From: Streptomyces sp. NRRL S-37
GTDB taxonomy: Bacteria; Actinomycetota; Actinomycetes; Streptomycetales; Streptomycetaceae
Direction of reading: 5' to 3'
Length of the DNA stretch: 64,000 nt
NCBI RefSeq assembly: GCF_000721605.1
Contig: NZ_JOIZ01000004.1
Location: forward strand, 124,001 to 188,000
In this document: positions 38,901 to 46,784 of the stretch, piece by piece
How positions within the stretch are numbered: position 1 is the first letter of the stretch
Layout: every line of letters starts with the position of its first letter
Position numbers and translations under genes: made by a program
The notes under the pieces: generated by a model
Told to the model about the DNA's origin: nothing
The model's input: only the letters and a program-made list of their open reading frames with translations
The model's database searches: none

Positions 38901-39972
38901 GCGCCGGAAGCGGGCGCGGGCCGGCGCGGCGGACCAGCCGCACGAGCACGAGCACGAGGTGATCGTGGGCGTGGAGACGGCCGAGGAGGAGGCGGAGACG
39001 GAGACGGCGGCCGAGGTCGCCGCCGAGACCGCCGAGCCGGTCGCGCTCCCCGCACCCGAGTTCGTCCCCGACGAGGAGCTGTACAGCAGCGCCGCCGAGG
39101 CGGAGGCCGCGGCCACCCGTGGGCGCACGCGCCGCCGGGCGAGCCGGCGGGTGTCGGCTCCGGCGGGCGCGCCGAAGCGGTCGGCCAGGGCCGAGCGGCG
39201 GAAGGCCGAGGAGGCCGAGGCCGAGGTTCCGACGGCGCAGGACGTGACGGCCGCCGAGGAGGCCGCGCGTCCGGTGCGGCCGGAGCCGGCCGCCGAGGCG
39301 CTGGCCGAGCCCGCGGCCGTCGAGGACGCGGTGGTCCCCGAGCCGGTCGAGCCGGCCGCGGAGGAGGCCGCGCCCAAGGGCCGTACGCGTCGCCGGGCCA
39401 CCCGCAAGGTGTCCGCGCCGGCCGGTTCACCGGCGGGGGCGGAGGTCGCGGTGGTGACGGTCGCGGAGCCCGCGGCCCCGGTCGCCGAGGCGCCCGCGCC
39501 GAAGCCCGAGGAGGTCCCGTCCGAGGCACCCGCCGAGGCGTCCGACGGGACCGCGGCCCCGGCCCGTCCGCGCCGCCGCGCGGTGCGCAAGCCGAGCACG
39601 CCGACCGCGTCCGAGGAGACGGCCGTCGTGGTCGTCCCGTCGGCGGCGACGGAGACGGCGACGGACACGGCGCCTGCCGAGGAAGCCGAGCCCGAGACCG
39701 AGGCCGTAGCCGGGACCGAGGCCGCCCCGGCCAAGAAGACCGCCCGCAAGGCGGCCAAGAAGGCCACGGCGAAGAAGGCCGCCACGAAGAAGACGGCGGC
39801 CAAGAAGACCGCCGCCAAGAAGACGACGGCCAAGAAGGCGGCGGCCAAGACCACCAAGTCGGCCGCCACCAAGACGACCACCGCCAAGACGACCGCGAAG
39901 AAGGCGGCGTCGAAGAAGACCGCGGCGGCCCGGCAGCCGTCGTCGTCGGTGACCGCCTCGACAGAGGACTGA
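35905..39972 (+). CDS. rne: ribonuclease E/G family endoribonuclease (RNase ES type)
   Basis: A 1355-residue RNA-processing enzyme from ATG 35905. The catalytic core lies between two large disordered arms: S1 domain from about Gly614 ([14 protein letters not shown]), 5'-sensor and DNase-I-like regions, catalytic Asp874 (DVNTG) and Asp918 (DFIDM), and Zn-link Cys976/Cys979 (CVHC). The N-terminal arm (1-560) and C-terminal arm (about 990-1355) are Glu/Ala/Pro/Arg-rich, with repeated RRRRATR-like blocks; the very end is a Lys/Ala histone-H1-like tail (AKKTAAKKT repeats). This core-in-the-middle layout is known for Streptomyces RNase ES, which degrades mRNA and matures 5S rRNA. rplU-rpmA normally follow, but here five sugar genes intervene. 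Confidence 0.95.
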   Translation: MLEPIEPTEGSEPNTPSDTLPPRRRRRAASRPAGPPAGAAEVTAETVAPAIPAAEAPEPDELGEQEGVEAEAEQEAEPVEAPAAAPRRRRVVRRAAAPAGAPESAEAAETVVPATPATPGTAPAPEQPAVAADTAEDAAPRRTRRRATRSVTSPTATTATTETPKTAPAAPETAPEAGEAVPEDAAPRRSRRRATRGVTSSEVSTETAEATTEAPAAPETAPEAGEAVAEDAAPRRSRRRATRRADAPAAEETPVAEAPEPAPAPEPVQAPEPAQASTPVQAPGSVTDEAAPRRRRRVVRKAAAGFAEPAASGEAETPSRRPARPAVAVFQPPVFTEPRFQTPERAAAEAAAEVAAPAAEPERAEEPAEELPAASRRRRRRRGEEPEAAPETRAEDEAEETEEQAEDHAEADDDQDDSEAAGSRRRRRRGGRRRRRGDSVETDAEGGEPADVSAEQAAQDAEDTAEQVEEDAEEEAEQAEDREDSGSSSSRRRRRRRRRAGDGGGEAETTADDPERTVVKVREPRPKAEPSDEVQSIKGSTRLEAKKQRRREGREQGRRRVPIITEAEFLARREAVERVMVVRQHGDRTQIGVLEDDVLVEHYVNKEQATSYVGNVYLGKVQNVLPSMEAAFIDIGKGRNAVLYAGEVNFEALGMSGGPRRIESALKSGQSVLVQVTKDPIGHKGARLTSQVSLPGRYLVYVPEGSMTGISRKLPDTERARLKTILKKIVPEDAGVIVRTAAEGASEEELRRDVERLQAQWEEIKKKAKNGAGSAPTLLYGEPDMTVRVVRDIFNEDFSKVVVSGDDAWETIHGYVSHVAPDLAGRLSRWTSEVDVFATYRIDEQLAKALDRKVWLPSGGSLVIDRTEAMVVVDVNTGKFTGQGGNLEETVTRNNLEAAEEIVRQLRLRDLGGIIVIDFIDMVLESNRDLVLRRLLECLGRDRTKHQVAEVTSLGLVQMTRKRVGQGLLESFSETCVHCNGRGVIVHLDQPAAAGGGGKRRKRARAGAADQPHEHEHEVIVGVETAEEEAETETAAEVAAETAEPVALPAPEFVPDEELYSSAAEAEAAATRGRTRRRASRRVSAPAGAPKRSARAERRKAEEAEAEVPTAQDVTAAEEAARPVRPEPAAEALAEPAAVEDAVVPEPVEPAAEEAAPKGRTRRRATRKVSAPAGSPAGAEVAVVTVAEPAAPVAEAPAPKPEEVPSEAPAEASDGTAAPARPRRRAVRKPSTPTASEETAVVVVPSAATETATDTAPAEEAEPETEAVAGTEAAPAKKTARKAAKKATAKKAATKKTAAKKTAAKKTTAKKAAAKTTKSAATKTTTAKTTAKKAASKKTAAARQPSSSVTASTED
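36403..36632 (+). repeat. in-frame direct repeat inside rne
   Basis: About 89 bp at 36403-36491 recur almost unchanged at 36544-36632, offset 141 bp (47 codons). Both encode [11 protein letters not shown] followed by [13 protein letters not shown]. The near-identity in DNA shows recent duplication or conversion within the disordered arm. Confidence 0.85.
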
Positions 39973-39994
39973 TCCCCGGATCGTTCGGTGATCG

Positions 39995-40032
39995 TGATCC
40001 GCCCCCGGTCCCGCCCGGGGGCGGATCATTTG
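39995..40032 (+). terminator. terminator after rne
   Basis: A 14-bp perfect stem (39995-40008 with 40015-40028) and 6-nt loop are followed by TTTGT, cutting rne off from the sugar operon. Confidence 0.8.
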
Positions 40033-40102
40033 TGTCGTGAGAGTGGCCACGGTGGGTTCGAATACGTGAATGGCCGGTGAATCGTTGTTCCCGCCACGTG
40101 GT

Positions 40103-40108
40103 TATGAT
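40103..40108 (+). promoter_or_regulatory. candidate -10 element of the rml operon
   Basis: TATGAT lies in a locally AT-rich stretch (about 40058-40170) 81 bases before the rmlA start. No clear -35 stands at 16-18 bp, so the sigma factor is undecided. Confidence 0.35.
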
Positions 40109-40188
40109 GTGCCGACAGATTGACTGCGAAATCAGACAAACAGGGGCTTTCGGTCCCTATCAAGGTCCACAGTATTGGGGCGCCACAC

Positions 40189-41256
40189 GTGAAGGCTCTC
40201 GTTCTTTCCGGGGGAGCGGGGACCCGCCTCCGTCCGATCACCCACACCTCCGCCAAGCAGCTCGTACCGGTCGCCAACAAGCCGGTGCTCTTCTACGGCC
40301 TGGAGGCGATCGCCGACGCGGGGATCACCGAGGTCGGGATCATCGTCGGTGACACCGCGGACGAGATCCGTGAGGCGGTGGGGGACGGATCCCGGTTCGG
40401 CATCGAGGTCACCTACATCCCGCAGGAAGCGCCCCTGGGGCTCGCGCACGCCGTGCTCATCGCCCAGGACTTCCTCGGCGACGACGACTTCGTCATGTAC
40501 CTCGGTGACAACTTCATCGTCGGCGGCATCACCGGCCTGGTGGAGGAGTTCCGCACCGAGCGGCCCGACGCGCAGATCCTGCTGACCAAGGTCCCCAACC
40601 CCACCTCCTTCGGTGTCGCCGAACTCGGCGCCGACGGCCGCGTGGTGGGCCTGGAGGAGAAGCCGAAGCAGCCGAAGAGCGATCTGGCCCTCGTCGGCGT
40701 CTACCTGTTCACCCCGGCCATACACGAGGCGGTCCGCTCCATCGAGCCGTCCTGGCGCGGCGAGCTGGAGATCACGCACGCCATCCAGTGGCTGATCGAC
40801 GAGAAGCGCGACGTCCGCTCCACCACGATCTCCGGCTACTGGAAGGACACCGGCAACGTCACCGACATGCTGGAGGTCAACCGGTCCGTCCTGGAGACCC
40901 TGGAGCCCCACGACGCGGGCACGGTGGACGAGACCAGCGAGATCATCGGCCGGGTGCGCATCGAGGAAGGCGCCCGGGTCAGCGGCAGCCGGATCGTCGG
41001 ACCCGCCGTCATCGGCGCCGGTACGGTGGTCAACGACGCGTACATCGGTCCCTTCACCTCGGTGTCCGAGGGCTGCCGGATCGAGGACAGCGAAATCGAG
41101 TACTCCATCGTCCTGCGGGGCGCGTCCGTGACCGGCGTGCGCCGGGTGGAGGCCTCGCTCATCGGGCGCGACGTCGAGGTCACGCCCGCCCCCCGTAACC
41201 CCAAGGCCCACCGGCTCGTGCTCGGTGATCACAGCAAGGTGCAGATCTCCTCATGA
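40189..41256 (+). CDS. rmlA: glucose-1-phosphate thymidylyltransferase (long, StrD-type)
   Basis: First enzyme of dTDP-sugar synthesis: dTTP plus glucose-1-phosphate to dTDP-glucose. 355 residues from GTG 40189; the upstream ATG 40120 would precede the conserved MKALVLSGGAGTRLRP start. The nucleotidyltransferase signature LSGGAGTRLRP (6-16) is intact, with LGDNFIVGG and EEKPKQPKS. It is about 65 residues longer than E. coli RmlA, because the C-terminus (about 245-355) is a left-handed beta-helix hexapeptide region, as in StrD-type enzymes of actinobacteria. It overlaps rmlB by four bases. The co-located rmlB, rmlD and rmlC make dTDP-L-rhamnose the likely end product. Confidence 0.93.
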   Translation: MKALVLSGGAGTRLRPITHTSAKQLVPVANKPVLFYGLEAIADAGITEVGIIVGDTADEIREAVGDGSRFGIEVTYIPQEAPLGLAHAVLIAQDFLGDDDFVMYLGDNFIVGGITGLVEEFRTERPDAQILLTKVPNPTSFGVAELGADGRVVGLEEKPKQPKSDLALVGVYLFTPAIHEAVRSIEPSWRGELEITHAIQWLIDEKRDVRSTTISGYWKDTGNVTDMLEVNRSVLETLEPHDAGTVDETSEIIGRVRIEEGARVSGSRIVGPAVIGAGTVVNDAYIGPFTSVSEGCRIEDSEIEYSIVLRGASVTGVRRVEASLIGRDVEVTPAPRNPKAHRLVLGDHSKVQISS

Positions 41257-42242
41257 CTACCAGGATCCTGGTGACCGGCGGTGCCGGCTTCATCGGCTCG
41301 CACTACGTCCGTACGCTGCTCGGCCCCCAGGGCCCCGGTGACGTCGCGGTCACCGTCCTGGACAAGCTGACGTACGCGGGCAACCCGGCCAACCTCGACG
41401 AGGTGCGCGAGCACCCCGGGTTCGCCTTCGTGCAGGGCGACATCTGCGACCCGGAGCTGGTCGGCAAGCTGATGGCCGAGCACGACCAGGTGGTGCACTT
41501 CGCCGCCGAGTCCCACGTCGACCGGTCCATCGACGGCGGCGCGGAGTTCGTCCGCACGAACGTGGTCGGCACGCACACGCTCGTCGACGCCGCGCACCGG
41601 GCCGGCATCGAGACCTTCGTGCACATCTCCACCGACGAGGTCTACGGCTCGATCGACGAGGGCTCCTGGCCCGAGACCCACCCGCTGGAGCCCAACTCGC
41701 CCTACTCCTCGGCGAAGGCGTCCAGCGACCTGATCGCGCTGTCCTACCACCGCACCCACGGCCTGGACGTCCGCGTCACCCGCTGCTCCAACAACTACGG
41801 GCACCACCACTTCCCCGAGAAGGTCATCCCCCTCTTCGTCACCAACCTCCTCGACGGCAAGAAGGTCCCGCTGTACGGCGACGGCGGCAACGTCCGCGAC
41901 TGGCTGCACATCGACGACCACGTCCAGGGCATCGAACTGGTCCGCACCAAGGGCCGCGCGGGCGAGATCTACAACATCGGCGGCGGCACCGAGCTCTCCA
42001 ACAAGGAGCTCACCGAGCTGCTCCTGAAGGCGTGTGGCGCCGACTGGGAGACCAGCGTCGAGTACGTCCAGGACCGCAAGGGCCACGACCGCCGCTACTC
42101 CGTCGACTGCACGAAGATCCGCGAGGAACTCGGCTACGAGCCCCGCAAGAGTTTCGAGCAGGGCCTCGCCGAGACCGTCCAGTGGTACCGCGACAACCGC
42201 GCCTGGTGGGAGCCGCTGAAGGAGCGCGCGGCGCTGAGCTGA
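41253..42242 (+). CDS. rmlB: dTDP-glucose 4,6-dehydratase
   Basis: A 329-residue extended SDR enzyme converting dTDP-glucose to dTDP-4-keto-6-deoxyglucose. ATG 41253 overlaps the rmlA stop (ATGA). The NAD-binding motif GGAGFIG is at 9-15. HFAAESHVDRSI, STDEVYGS and the catalytic Tyr-Lys of YSSAKASSD are present, along with RCSNNYGHHHFPEKVIP, which is diagnostic for RmlB. Two tandem hairpins separate it from rmlD. Confidence 0.96.
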   Translation: MTTRILVTGGAGFIGSHYVRTLLGPQGPGDVAVTVLDKLTYAGNPANLDEVREHPGFAFVQGDICDPELVGKLMAEHDQVVHFAAESHVDRSIDGGAEFVRTNVVGTHTLVDAAHRAGIETFVHISTDEVYGSIDEGSWPETHPLEPNSPYSSAKASSDLIALSYHRTHGLDVRVTRCSNNYGHHHFPEKVIPLFVTNLLDGKKVPLYGDGGNVRDWLHIDDHVQGIELVRTKGRAGEIYNIGGGTELSNKELTELLLKACGADWETSVEYVQDRKGHDRRYSVDCTKIREELGYEPRKSFEQGLAETVQWYRDNRAWWEPLKERAALS

Positions 42243-42261
42243 CGCCGCCACCCGTCTCACG

Positions 42262-42330
42262 CGGGCCCGGGACCGTCCCGGGCCCGTTCAGGCATTTCCC
42301 GCGGGCCCCGGACCCCGCCCGGGGCCCGCG
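42262..42330 (+). terminator. two tandem hairpins between rmlB and rmlD
   Basis: Stem 1 pairs 42262-42272 with 42276-42286 (loop 3 nt). Stem 2 pairs 42300-42311 with 42319-42330 (loop 7 nt). Both are perfect. They sit inside an otherwise close-packed operon, so they may lower expression of the downstream part or protect the 3' end of an rmlAB message. Confidence 0.65.
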
Positions 42331-42360
42331 CCATCCGGCACGGAGGAGACAGGAAGAGGG

Positions 42361-43284
42361 ATGAACCCGACAGAGGAACAGGGGAACACGCCGGCCGGCT
42401 GGCTGGTCACCGGGGCGGGCGGCATGCTCGGCCAGGACGTGCTGGCCCGGCTGGCCGCGGCCGGGGAGCAGGCCACCGCCCTGGACCGCGCGGCGCTGGA
42501 CCTCACGGACGCCGACGCCGTGCGGCGGGCGCTCGCACACCACCGGCCGGCCGTGGTCGTCAACTGCGCCGCCTGGACCGCCGTGGACGACGCCGAGACC
42601 CGCGAGGCCGAGGCGCTCGCGATCAACGGCGACGGCCCGGCCCACCTCGCCGCCGCCTGCGCCCGCACCGGCGCCGTCCTGCTCCACGTCTCCACCGACT
42701 ACGTCTTCGCGGGCGACGCCACGACGCCGTACGCGGAGGACGCCCCCACCGCGCCGCGCAGCGCCTACGGCCGCACCAAGCTGGCCGGCGAGCAGGCCGT
42801 CCTGAAGACCCTCCCCGACAGCGGTTACGTCGTGCGCACCGCCTGGCTGTACGGAGCGGGCGGAGGCAACTTCGTCCGTACGATGATCAAGCTGGAAGGT
42901 CTCAAGGACACCCTCGACGTCGTCGACGACCAGCGCGGCCAGCCCACCTGGAGCGCCGACCTGGCCGGTCTGCTGGTCGAGCTGGGGCGGGGCGCCCTGG
43001 CCGGCACCGCCCCGGCGGGCGTCTACCACGGCACCAGCTCCGGCGAGACCACCTGGTACGGCCTCACCCGCGAGATCTTCCGCCTGCTCGGCGCCGACCC
43101 GGACCGGGTCCGCCCCACCACCAGCGAGGCGTTCGTCCGCCCCGCCCCCCGTCCGGCCTACAGCGTGCTCGGCCACGAGCGCTTCGCCACGGCCGGCATC
43201 GAGCCGCTGCGCGACTGGCGCGCGGCCCTCACCGAGGCGTTCCCGGAGATCCACCGGGTCCACAAGAAGGAGAACCCGGCGTGA
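42361..43284 (+). CDS. rmlD: dTDP-4-dehydrorhamnose reductase
   Basis: A 307-residue SDR enzyme carrying out the last step to dTDP-L-rhamnose. ATG 42361 has GGAGG (42344) and GGAAGAGG (42351) upstream. The dinucleotide motif GAGGMLG is at 18-24, preceded by a short Thr/Glu/Gln N-terminal extension. NCAAWTAVDDAE, HVSTDYVF and the Tyr-Lys pair in YGRTKLAGE match RmlD. It overlaps the following glycosyltransferase start by GTGA, so translation is coupled and the rhamnose is probably used by that enzyme. Confidence 0.94.
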   Translation: MNPTEEQGNTPAGWLVTGAGGMLGQDVLARLAAAGEQATALDRAALDLTDADAVRRALAHHRPAVVVNCAAWTAVDDAETREAEALAINGDGPAHLAAACARTGAVLLHVSTDYVFAGDATTPYAEDAPTAPRSAYGRTKLAGEQAVLKTLPDSGYVVRTAWLYGAGGGNFVRTMIKLEGLKDTLDVVDDQRGQPTWSADLAGLLVELGRGALAGTAPAGVYHGTSSGETTWYGLTREIFRLLGADPDRVRPTTSEAFVRPAPRPAYSVLGHERFATAGIEPLRDWRAALTEAFPEIHRVHKKENPA

Positions 43285-45272
43285 CAGTCAAGGTCAGTGT
43301 CGTCATCGCGGTCTACAACCCGGGCAAGTACGTCGAGGACTGCGTCAACGGCCTGCTCCGGCAGAGCCTCACCCCCGACGAGTTCGAGGTCTTCTTCGTC
43401 GACGACGGATCCACCGACGAGACCCCCGCCCGGCTGGACCAGCTGGCGGCCGAGCACCCCCACTTCCACGTCATCCACCAGGAGTCCTCCGGCTGGTCCG
43501 GAAAGCCCCGCAACACCGGCATCGACGCCGCCCGCGGCGAGTACGTCATGTTCGTCGACCACGACGACTGGCTCGGCGACGAAGCCCTCGAGCGGATGTA
43601 CGACTACGGCAAGGCGAACGAGGCCGACGTGGTCGTGGGCAAGATGGCGGGCATCGGCCGCCCGGTCCCGCAGGAGCTGTTCCGGGTCAACCGGCCGCGC
43701 GCGACGGTGGAGAACGCGCCGCTGATCGACAGCCTCACCCCGCACAAGATGTTCCGGCGGGAGTTCCTCCAGCAGCACAACATGCGCTTCAAGGAGGGCC
43801 GCCGCCGGCTGGAGGACCACGTCTTCGTCGTCGAGGCCTACCTGCGGGCGAAGAGCGTCGCCGTCCTGGGCGACTACCTGTGCTACTACCACATCACCCG
43901 TGACGACGGCTCCAACGCCGGCTTCCAGCGCTTCGACCCGGTCGGCTACTTCGCCAACCTCCGCGAGGCCCTCGACGTGGTCGAGGAGCTCACCGAGCCC
44001 GGCCCGCTGCGCGACAAGCTGTTCAGCCGCTGGCTGCGCAACGAGATGGTCGAGCGGCTGCGCGGCAGCCGGCTGCTCAAGCTCCCCGAGGACTACGCCG
44101 AGGAGCTGTACCGCGAGATCCGCGGGGTGGTCACCGAGCGTTTCGGGCCGGGCGTGTTCCAGCGGGTCGCCCCCACCCAGCGGGTGGTGGCCGGACTGGT
44201 CGCCGCCGACCTCTACGAGGACGTCTGCGCCCTCGCCCACTGGGAGGCCGGGATCAAGCCCACCGGCACACTCGACTCCCTGGCCTGGGAGGACGGTGTC
44301 CTGAACATCGGCTTCACCTCCGAGTACCAGGTCGACGGCGAGCCGATGACCTTCCGCCGGGAGGACGGGCGCGACCTGCTCGGCCTGCCGCTCTCCGAGA
44401 AGGCGCTCAAGGCGCTGGCCGACCAGGACATCTCCCTGGCCGCCCCGGTCGACAAGAGCGACGTGGACCTGGTGGTCCGCCACCGCGAGACCGCCACGCA
44501 GTACTACCTCCCGGTCGAGTGCGAGGCGCACCGCCTGGACGCGGGGGACGGCTCCTTCCGGCAGCGGATCACCACGCGCGCCGTCCTCGACCCGGAGACG
44601 GCGGCCGCGGGCAAGCCCCTGGACAAGGGCCTGTGGGACCTGCACCTGCGCATCAAGTCCTGCGGCTGGAGCAAGGAGACCCGGCTCGGCGCGGTGCGCG
44701 GCGAGGACGTGGACGCCGGACGGCTGGCCGCGCTCACCGGTGAGCCGCGGCGGCTGGTGCTGCCGTACTGGACCGACGGGCCGGGCAACCTCTCCCTCGA
44801 CGTCGACCAGCACACGAACAAGCTGGAGCGCGAGGCGGTGGCCCTGATGGACCCGGCCCGGGCCGTGGTCGAGGGCTCCACCGTGCGGCTCCCGCTGCCG
44901 CTGCACGGCACGGCGGACGCCGGGGACCCGGTGCGGCTCCGCTTCGAGCGCAAGAACGTGGGCAAGTACCCGGCCGACGCCGTGACCGACGGCCGTACCG
45001 TGACCGCCACGCTGCCGCTGGAGAAGCTCACCGGCAAGCGCTGGGCCGTCCGGATCGGCGTGCCGTCGGCCGGCCGCGGCGAGGCGAAGTGGACCCGGCT
45101 CCCGGTCGACGTGGTGGTCGCCGCCGACGGCACCGCCCGGGTGATCGACCGGCACACCCCGCCGGCCGGGAAGAAGCCCGCGCCGAAGCAGTCCGCCCGG
45201 CCCCGCCCCCTGTGGCGCCGGGCCGCCGGCCGGGTCAAGCGCGCACTGATGAACAAGCAGAAGAAGAGCTGA
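43281..45272 (+). CDS. family 2 glycosyltransferase with large C-terminal region (TarS/TarP-like)
   Basis: A 663-residue cytosolic or membrane-associated glycosyltransferase from GTG 43281. The GT-A domain (about 1-320) has VVIAVYN, FVDDGSTD (39-46), the acceptor-loop SGWSGKPRNTG and the metal motif DHDD (93-96). The C-terminal half (about 325-660) is beta-rich, with no membrane helix and a basic end (RRAAGRVKRALMNKQKKS) that could bind the membrane or an anionic polymer. N-terminal layout and length resemble the Staphylococcus teichoic-acid glycosyltransferases TarS/TarP. Flanked by rmlD and rmlC, it probably transfers rhamnose to a polyol-phosphate wall polymer; donor and acceptor are inferred from context only. 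Confidence 0.85.
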   Translation: MTVKVSVVIAVYNPGKYVEDCVNGLLRQSLTPDEFEVFFVDDGSTDETPARLDQLAAEHPHFHVIHQESSGWSGKPRNTGIDAARGEYVMFVDHDDWLGDEALERMYDYGKANEADVVVGKMAGIGRPVPQELFRVNRPRATVENAPLIDSLTPHKMFRREFLQQHNMRFKEGRRRLEDHVFVVEAYLRAKSVAVLGDYLCYYHITRDDGSNAGFQRFDPVGYFANLREALDVVEELTEPGPLRDKLFSRWLRNEMVERLRGSRLLKLPEDYAEELYREIRGVVTERFGPGVFQRVAPTQRVVAGLVAADLYEDVCALAHWEAGIKPTGTLDSLAWEDGVLNIGFTSEYQVDGEPMTFRREDGRDLLGLPLSEKALKALADQDISLAAPVDKSDVDLVVRHRETATQYYLPVECEAHRLDAGDGSFRQRITTRAVLDPETAAAGKPLDKGLWDLHLRIKSCGWSKETRLGAVRGEDVDAGRLAALTGEPRRLVLPYWTDGPGNLSLDVDQHTNKLEREAVALMDPARAVVEGSTVRLPLPLHGTADAGDPVRLRFERKNVGKYPADAVTDGRTVTATLPLEKLTGKRWAVRIGVPSAGRGEAKWTRLPVDVVVAADGTARVIDRHTPPAGKKPAPKQSARPRPLWRRAAGRVKRALMNKQKKS

Positions 45273-45283
45273 GGACACCTTCG

Positions 45284-45877
45284 ATGCGACCCCTTTCCCT
45301 CTCCGGTGCCTGGGTGCACGAGCCGAAGATCTTCCCCGACGGCCGGGGCAGCTTCCACGAGTGGTTCAAGGCCCCGGTCTTCACCGAGGCGGCGGGCCAC
45401 CCGCTGACGCTCGCCCAGGCCAACATGTCCGTCTCCAGCCGGGGCACCCTGCGCGGCATCCACTTCGCCGACGTGCCGCCCGGCCAGGCCAAGTACGTCA
45501 AGTGCGTGCGCGGCGCGGTCCTCGACGTGATCGTGGACATCCGGACCGGCTCGCCCACCTTCGGCCAGTGGGAGGCGGTCCGCCTGGACGACCGGGACCA
45601 CCACGCGGTCTACCTCTCCGAGGGCCTCGGCCACGGCTTCATGGCGCTCACCGACGACGCCACCGTGGTCTACCTCTGCTCCGAGGGGTACGCCCCCGAG
45701 CGGGAGCACGGCATCCACCCCCTCGACCCGGCCGTCGGCATCGACTGGCCCGCCGAGCTCACCCCGCTGCTGTCCGCCAAGGACGAGCAGGCCCCCACCC
45801 TGGCCGAGGCCCGCGACCAGGGCCTCCTTCCCTCCTACGAGGCGTGCGTGGCCTACCGGGAGGGCCTCGGCCGCTGA
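45284..45877 (+). CDS. rmlC: dTDP-4-dehydrorhamnose 3,5-epimerase
   Basis: A 197-residue cupin epimerase starting at ATG 45284, 11 bp after the glycosyltransferase. Catalytic His60 lies in LRGIHF and Lys70 in QAKYVKC; GLGHGFMAL and the DIRTGSPTFG strand are typical. It completes the four-enzyme dTDP-L-rhamnose set. It is a little longer than the bacterial average, with an extra C-terminal helix (SYEACVAYREGLGR). Confidence 0.94.
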   Translation: MRPLSLSGAWVHEPKIFPDGRGSFHEWFKAPVFTEAAGHPLTLAQANMSVSSRGTLRGIHFADVPPGQAKYVKCVRGAVLDVIVDIRTGSPTFGQWEAVRLDDRDHHAVYLSEGLGHGFMALTDDATVVYLCSEGYAPEREHGIHPLDPAVGIDWPAELTPLLSAKDEQAPTLAEARDQGLLPSYEACVAYREGLGR

Positions 45878-45892
45878 ACCGTCCGGGTCGGG

Positions 45893-45912
45893 CCGGCCTC
45901 CGCGGGGGCCGG
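45893..45912 (+). terminator. weak hairpin after rmlC
   Basis: CCGGCC (45893-45898) pairs with GGCCGG (45907-45912), with partial inner pairing, between rmlC and rplU. The remaining gap up to 46088 is the rplU leader, in which I recognise no known ribosomal-protein leader. Confidence 0.4.
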
Positions 45913-46088
45913 TTTGACCCGTTCGGCCACGGCCCGTAACCTTGACCGTCGGCGTGTCCATCGGGGCCGCCACGTCCCCGTAAACCTCTTCCTTCCGGGT
46001 GCTCCGGTGTCCGGGAGAGGTCGTCCGTGTTCTCGGCCGGACGGCTGGCCTGCGGGGATGCCGTTCTTCGAGTGAGAGTGAGATCCGC

Positions 46089-46409
46089 GTGTACGCCATC
46101 GTGCGCAGCGGTGGCCGCCAGCACAAGGTCGCTGTCGGTGACATCGTTGAGGTTGACAAGATTTCCACCGCCAAGGTGGGCGACACGGTCGAGCTCTCGA
46201 CCCTGCTCGTCGTCGACGGCGACGCTGTGACCAGCGACCCGTGGGTGCTGGCCGGCATCAAGGTCCAGGCCGAGGTCGTGGACCACCACAAGGGCCAGAA
46301 GATCGACATTCTGCGCTACAAGAACAAGACCGGCTACCGCCGTCGTCAGGGCCACCGCCAGCAGTACACGGCGATCAAGGTCACTGAGATCCCCGCGGCT
46401 GCGAAGTAA
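46089..46409 (+). CDS. rplU: 50S ribosomal protein L21
   Basis: A 106-residue ribosomal protein from GTG 46089 ([14 protein letters not shown]), the standard L21 start. [20 protein letters not shown] is the C-terminal signature. The start follows a 200-base leader. It is co-transcribed with rpmA, which begins 14 bases after the stop. Confidence 0.97.
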   Translation: MYAIVRSGGRQHKVAVGDIVEVDKISTAKVGDTVELSTLLVVDGDAVTSDPWVLAGIKVQAEVVDHHKGQKIDILRYKNKTGYRRRQGHRQQYTAIKVTEIPAAAK

Positions 46410-46423
46410 GGGACTGAGGAGAC

Positions 46424-46678
46424 ATGGCACACAAGAAGGGCGCATCGTCCACCCGGAACGGTCGCGACTCGAACGCCCAGCGGCTCGGCGTGAAGCGCTT
46501 CGGCGGTCAGGCCGTCAACGCGGGTGAGATCCTGGTCCGCCAGCGCGGCACCCACTTCCACCCGGGCGCCGGTGTCGGCCGCGGCGGCGACGACACGCTG
46601 TTCGCCCTGCAGGCCGGTGCGGTGCAGTTCGGCACCCACCGTGGCCGCAAGGTCGTGAACATCGTTCCGGTCGCCTGA
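46424..46678 (+). CDS. rpmA: 50S ribosomal protein L27
   Basis: An 84-residue ribosomal protein from ATG 46424 (GGACTGAGGAG upstream). The N-terminus [15 protein letters not shown] is the arm that reaches the peptidyl-transferase centre; unlike Firmicutes L27 it has no cleavable extension. [14 protein letters not shown] sequence appears as [14 protein letters not shown]. Confidence 0.97.
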   Translation: MAHKKGASSTRNGRDSNAQRLGVKRFGGQAVNAGEILVRQRGTHFHPGAGVGRGGDDTLFALQAGAVQFGTHRGRKVVNIVPVA

Positions 46679-46693
46679 TCGGAAGCTTTCGCG

Positions 46694-46733
46694 AGGCGGA
46701 CCTCACTTCCCGGTCGGGAAGGCGGGTCCGCCT
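46694..46733 (+). terminator. terminator after rpmA
   Basis: AGGCGGACC (46694-46702) pairs with 46725-46733, with an inner TTCCC/GGGAA stem, followed by TTCGCGTGTT. It lies 16 bases after rpmA and before obg. Confidence 0.65.
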
Positions 46734-46784
46734 TTCGCGTGTTAAGACAACACATCCCTGATACGTCTCTGGAGGCACCCCACC

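Noticed and set aside
40189..45877. deoxysugar part of an antibiotic biosynthetic cluster
   Set aside because: No polyketide, peptide or terpene synthase and no aglycone genes; only the rhamnose set with wall-type glycosyltransferase.
45913..46088. autoregulatory L21 leader RNA
   Set aside because: The 176-base leader is suggestive, but I could not match a known ribosomal-protein leader structure.
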